64,000 nt of DNA from Qipengyuania sp. SS22. Lineage in GTDB: Bacteria > Pseudomonadota > Alphaproteobacteria > Sphingomonadales > Sphingomonadaceae. A program made the translations under genes and the position numbers. Below are positions 63,192 to 64,000 of the stretch, one piece after another. The stretch covers positions 2,493,501 through 2,557,500 of the forward strand of contig NZ_CP107048.1 in the NCBI RefSeq assembly GCF_025736935.1. The letters run 5' to 3'. The notes below the pieces were generated by a model that saw only the letters and a list, made by a program, of their open reading frames with translations, searched no databases and was not told where the DNA came from. How positions within the stretch are numbered: position 1 is the first letter of the stretch; every line of letters starts with the position of its first letter.

Positions 63192-63596
63192 ATGACCGAC
63201 GAAGAGCTGATCGCCGCCGCCCGCGTGGCCTCGCGCCATTCCTATTCGCCCTATTCGAACTTCGCGGTGGGGGCCGCTTTGCGCTTTGCCGATGGCAGCG
63301 TGGTGACCGGCACCAATATCGAGAATGCGAGTTATGGCCTCGCGCTGTGCGCCGAGGCGGTCGCGGTCTCGAAGGCGATGGCCGATGGCGTGCGCGGCGG
63401 TCTCGAAGCGGTTGCGGTGACCGGGCCGGGACCCGATCCCATCACCCCCTGCGGGCGCTGTCGGCAAGTGCTCAACGAGCTCGCACAGCTTGGCGGGACC
63501 GATCCCGAAATACTCTGCGTGGGGCCGGATACCGTGCGCAAGGTGCGCCTATCCGACCTGCTGCCCGACGCGTTCGGACCCGCGAGCCTCGGATGA
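63192..63596 (+). CDS. cdd: Cytidine deaminase
   Basis: A 134-residue tetrameric-type cytidine deaminase: SPYSNFAVGAAL, TNIENASYGLALCAEAVA (catalytic Glu in CAEA) and zinc ligands PCGRCRQVL. Hydrolyses cytidine to uridine in pyrimidine salvage. The ATG at 63192 has a GTG one codon before. Stop overlaps the next start (ATGA). Confidence 0.95.
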   Translation: MTDEELIAAARVASRHSYSPYSNFAVGAALRFADGSVVTGTNIENASYGLALCAEAVAVSKAMADGVRGGLEAVAVTGPGPDPITPCGRCRQVLNELAQLGGTDPEILCVGPDTVRKVRLSDLLPDAFGPASLG

Positions 63597-64000
63597 TCGC
63601 GCGGCGTACCGCGCTTGGCCTGCTCGGCGGGCTAGCGGGTGCAGCCGTGGTTCCGGGCCAGCTGGCGGCAGCATCTGTGCGCAAGCCGCCGCGGCTGCGG
63701 CAGGGCGATACGGTCGGCCTCGTCGCCCCCGCCAGTGCGGTGACGCTGCCCGATGAACTCGACCGCGCGATCCACTGGATCCGCGGAATGGGGCTGGTCC
63801 CCAGGCTCGGCGCGCATGTGGCGGACCAGAAAGGCTATCTCGCAGGCACCGATGCGGATCGTGCGGCGGATCTCGCGGTCATGTTCGCCGCGCCCGATGT
63901 CCGCGCGATTTTCGCGGTGCGCGGGGGCTGGGGCGGGGCACGTATCCTCCCGCTGCTCGATTGGGACACGATCCGCGCCAACCCCAAGCTGCTGATCGGT
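63593..64000 (+). CDS. LD-carboxypeptidase (S66 family), C-terminus outside window
   Basis: The visible 136 residues start MIARRTALGLLGGLAGAAVVP, a Tat-like signal, then RQGDTVGLVAPASAV and a VRGGWGGARILPLLDW stretch carrying the region before the catalytic Ser/nucleophile (GGWGG). Family S66 removes the terminal D-alanine from tetrapeptides of muropeptides. The C-terminal half including the His/Glu partners is not visible. Confidence 0.88.
   Translation, partial: MIARRTALGLLGGLAGAAVVPGQLAAASVRKPPRLRQGDTVGLVAPASAVTLPDELDRAIHWIRGMGLVPRLGAHVADQKGYLAGTDADRAADLAVMFAAPDVRAIFAVRGGWGGARILPLLDWDTIRANPKLLIG

Overview
The window is a dense, GC-rich alphaproteobacterial chromosome segment. Gene content and order (short ECF sigma/NrsF pair, an acyl-CoA dehydrogenase, CoA-transferase, aldehyde dehydrogenase and MaoC run, dnaB next to a UPF0262 gene, PEP-CTERM-like tail, many TonB/L,D-transpeptidase genes) suggest Sphingomonadales, probably Erythrobacteraceae. 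That placement is an inference from protein style; no 16S gene is present.

Layout. 1-8.2 kb: 3' part of aroC, ruvA, a DsrE gene, a small GIY-YIG nuclease gene framed by inverted hairpin repeats, ruvB, a Ser/Thr-repeat exported protein, a prolyl-4-hydroxylase-like oxygenase and acnA. 8.2-13.9 kb: DMT transporter, two L,D-transpeptidase-type enzymes, a retropepsin-like protease, ispG and a decayed zntB-like gene. 13.9-18.1 kb: a copper-type bufferin locus. NrsF, an ECF sigma factor, DoxX and bufferin BufA1 read left; bufferin BufA2, the MNIO maturase BufB and its partner BufC read right; two divergent promoters fit the known SigF-type motif, and a strong hairpin terminator separates bufA2 from bufBC. 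18.1-25.2 kb: housekeeping and metabolic genes (SDR, CmpX-like channel, isoaspartyl peptidase, pheA, membrane cytochrome c, rlmE, Ppx/GppA).

25.3-26.9 kb: a 1.4 kb mini-island inserted in the 5' part of a tRNA-Gln(CUG) gene. It has a 24-bp direct repeat at both ends, internal 12-bp arm-like repeats near both ends, and a single cargo gene, an AT-richer RelA/SpoT-domain protein of toxin-like type. 27-32 kb: a DUF3253/UVR pair, then an OxyR-like LysR gene divergent from ydcH-nhaA-CaCA exchanger-carbonic anhydrase.

32-43 kb: microaerobic respiration block. ccoNOQP-GHIS, a small coupled Cys-containing gene and hemN run left, followed upstream by a Crp/Fnr regulator; FNR-type boxes precede ccoN, the regulator/ompW pair and hemN. 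43-48 kb: NsrR-like regulator and group-III-type truncated globin with linked small genes, an Rnk-type factor, an MreB-like paralog, a relic of the DUF3253/UVR pair, and a MerR/CDF/TonB-receptor metal module. 50-55 kb: acyl-CoA/aldehyde degradation operon and exoD. 55-64 kb: ftsH, a DUF3667 membrane protein, rpoZ, a cardiolipin-synthase-like PLD protein, dnaB, UPF0262, a GH25-like membrane protein, cdd and the 5' part of an LD-carboxypeptidase.
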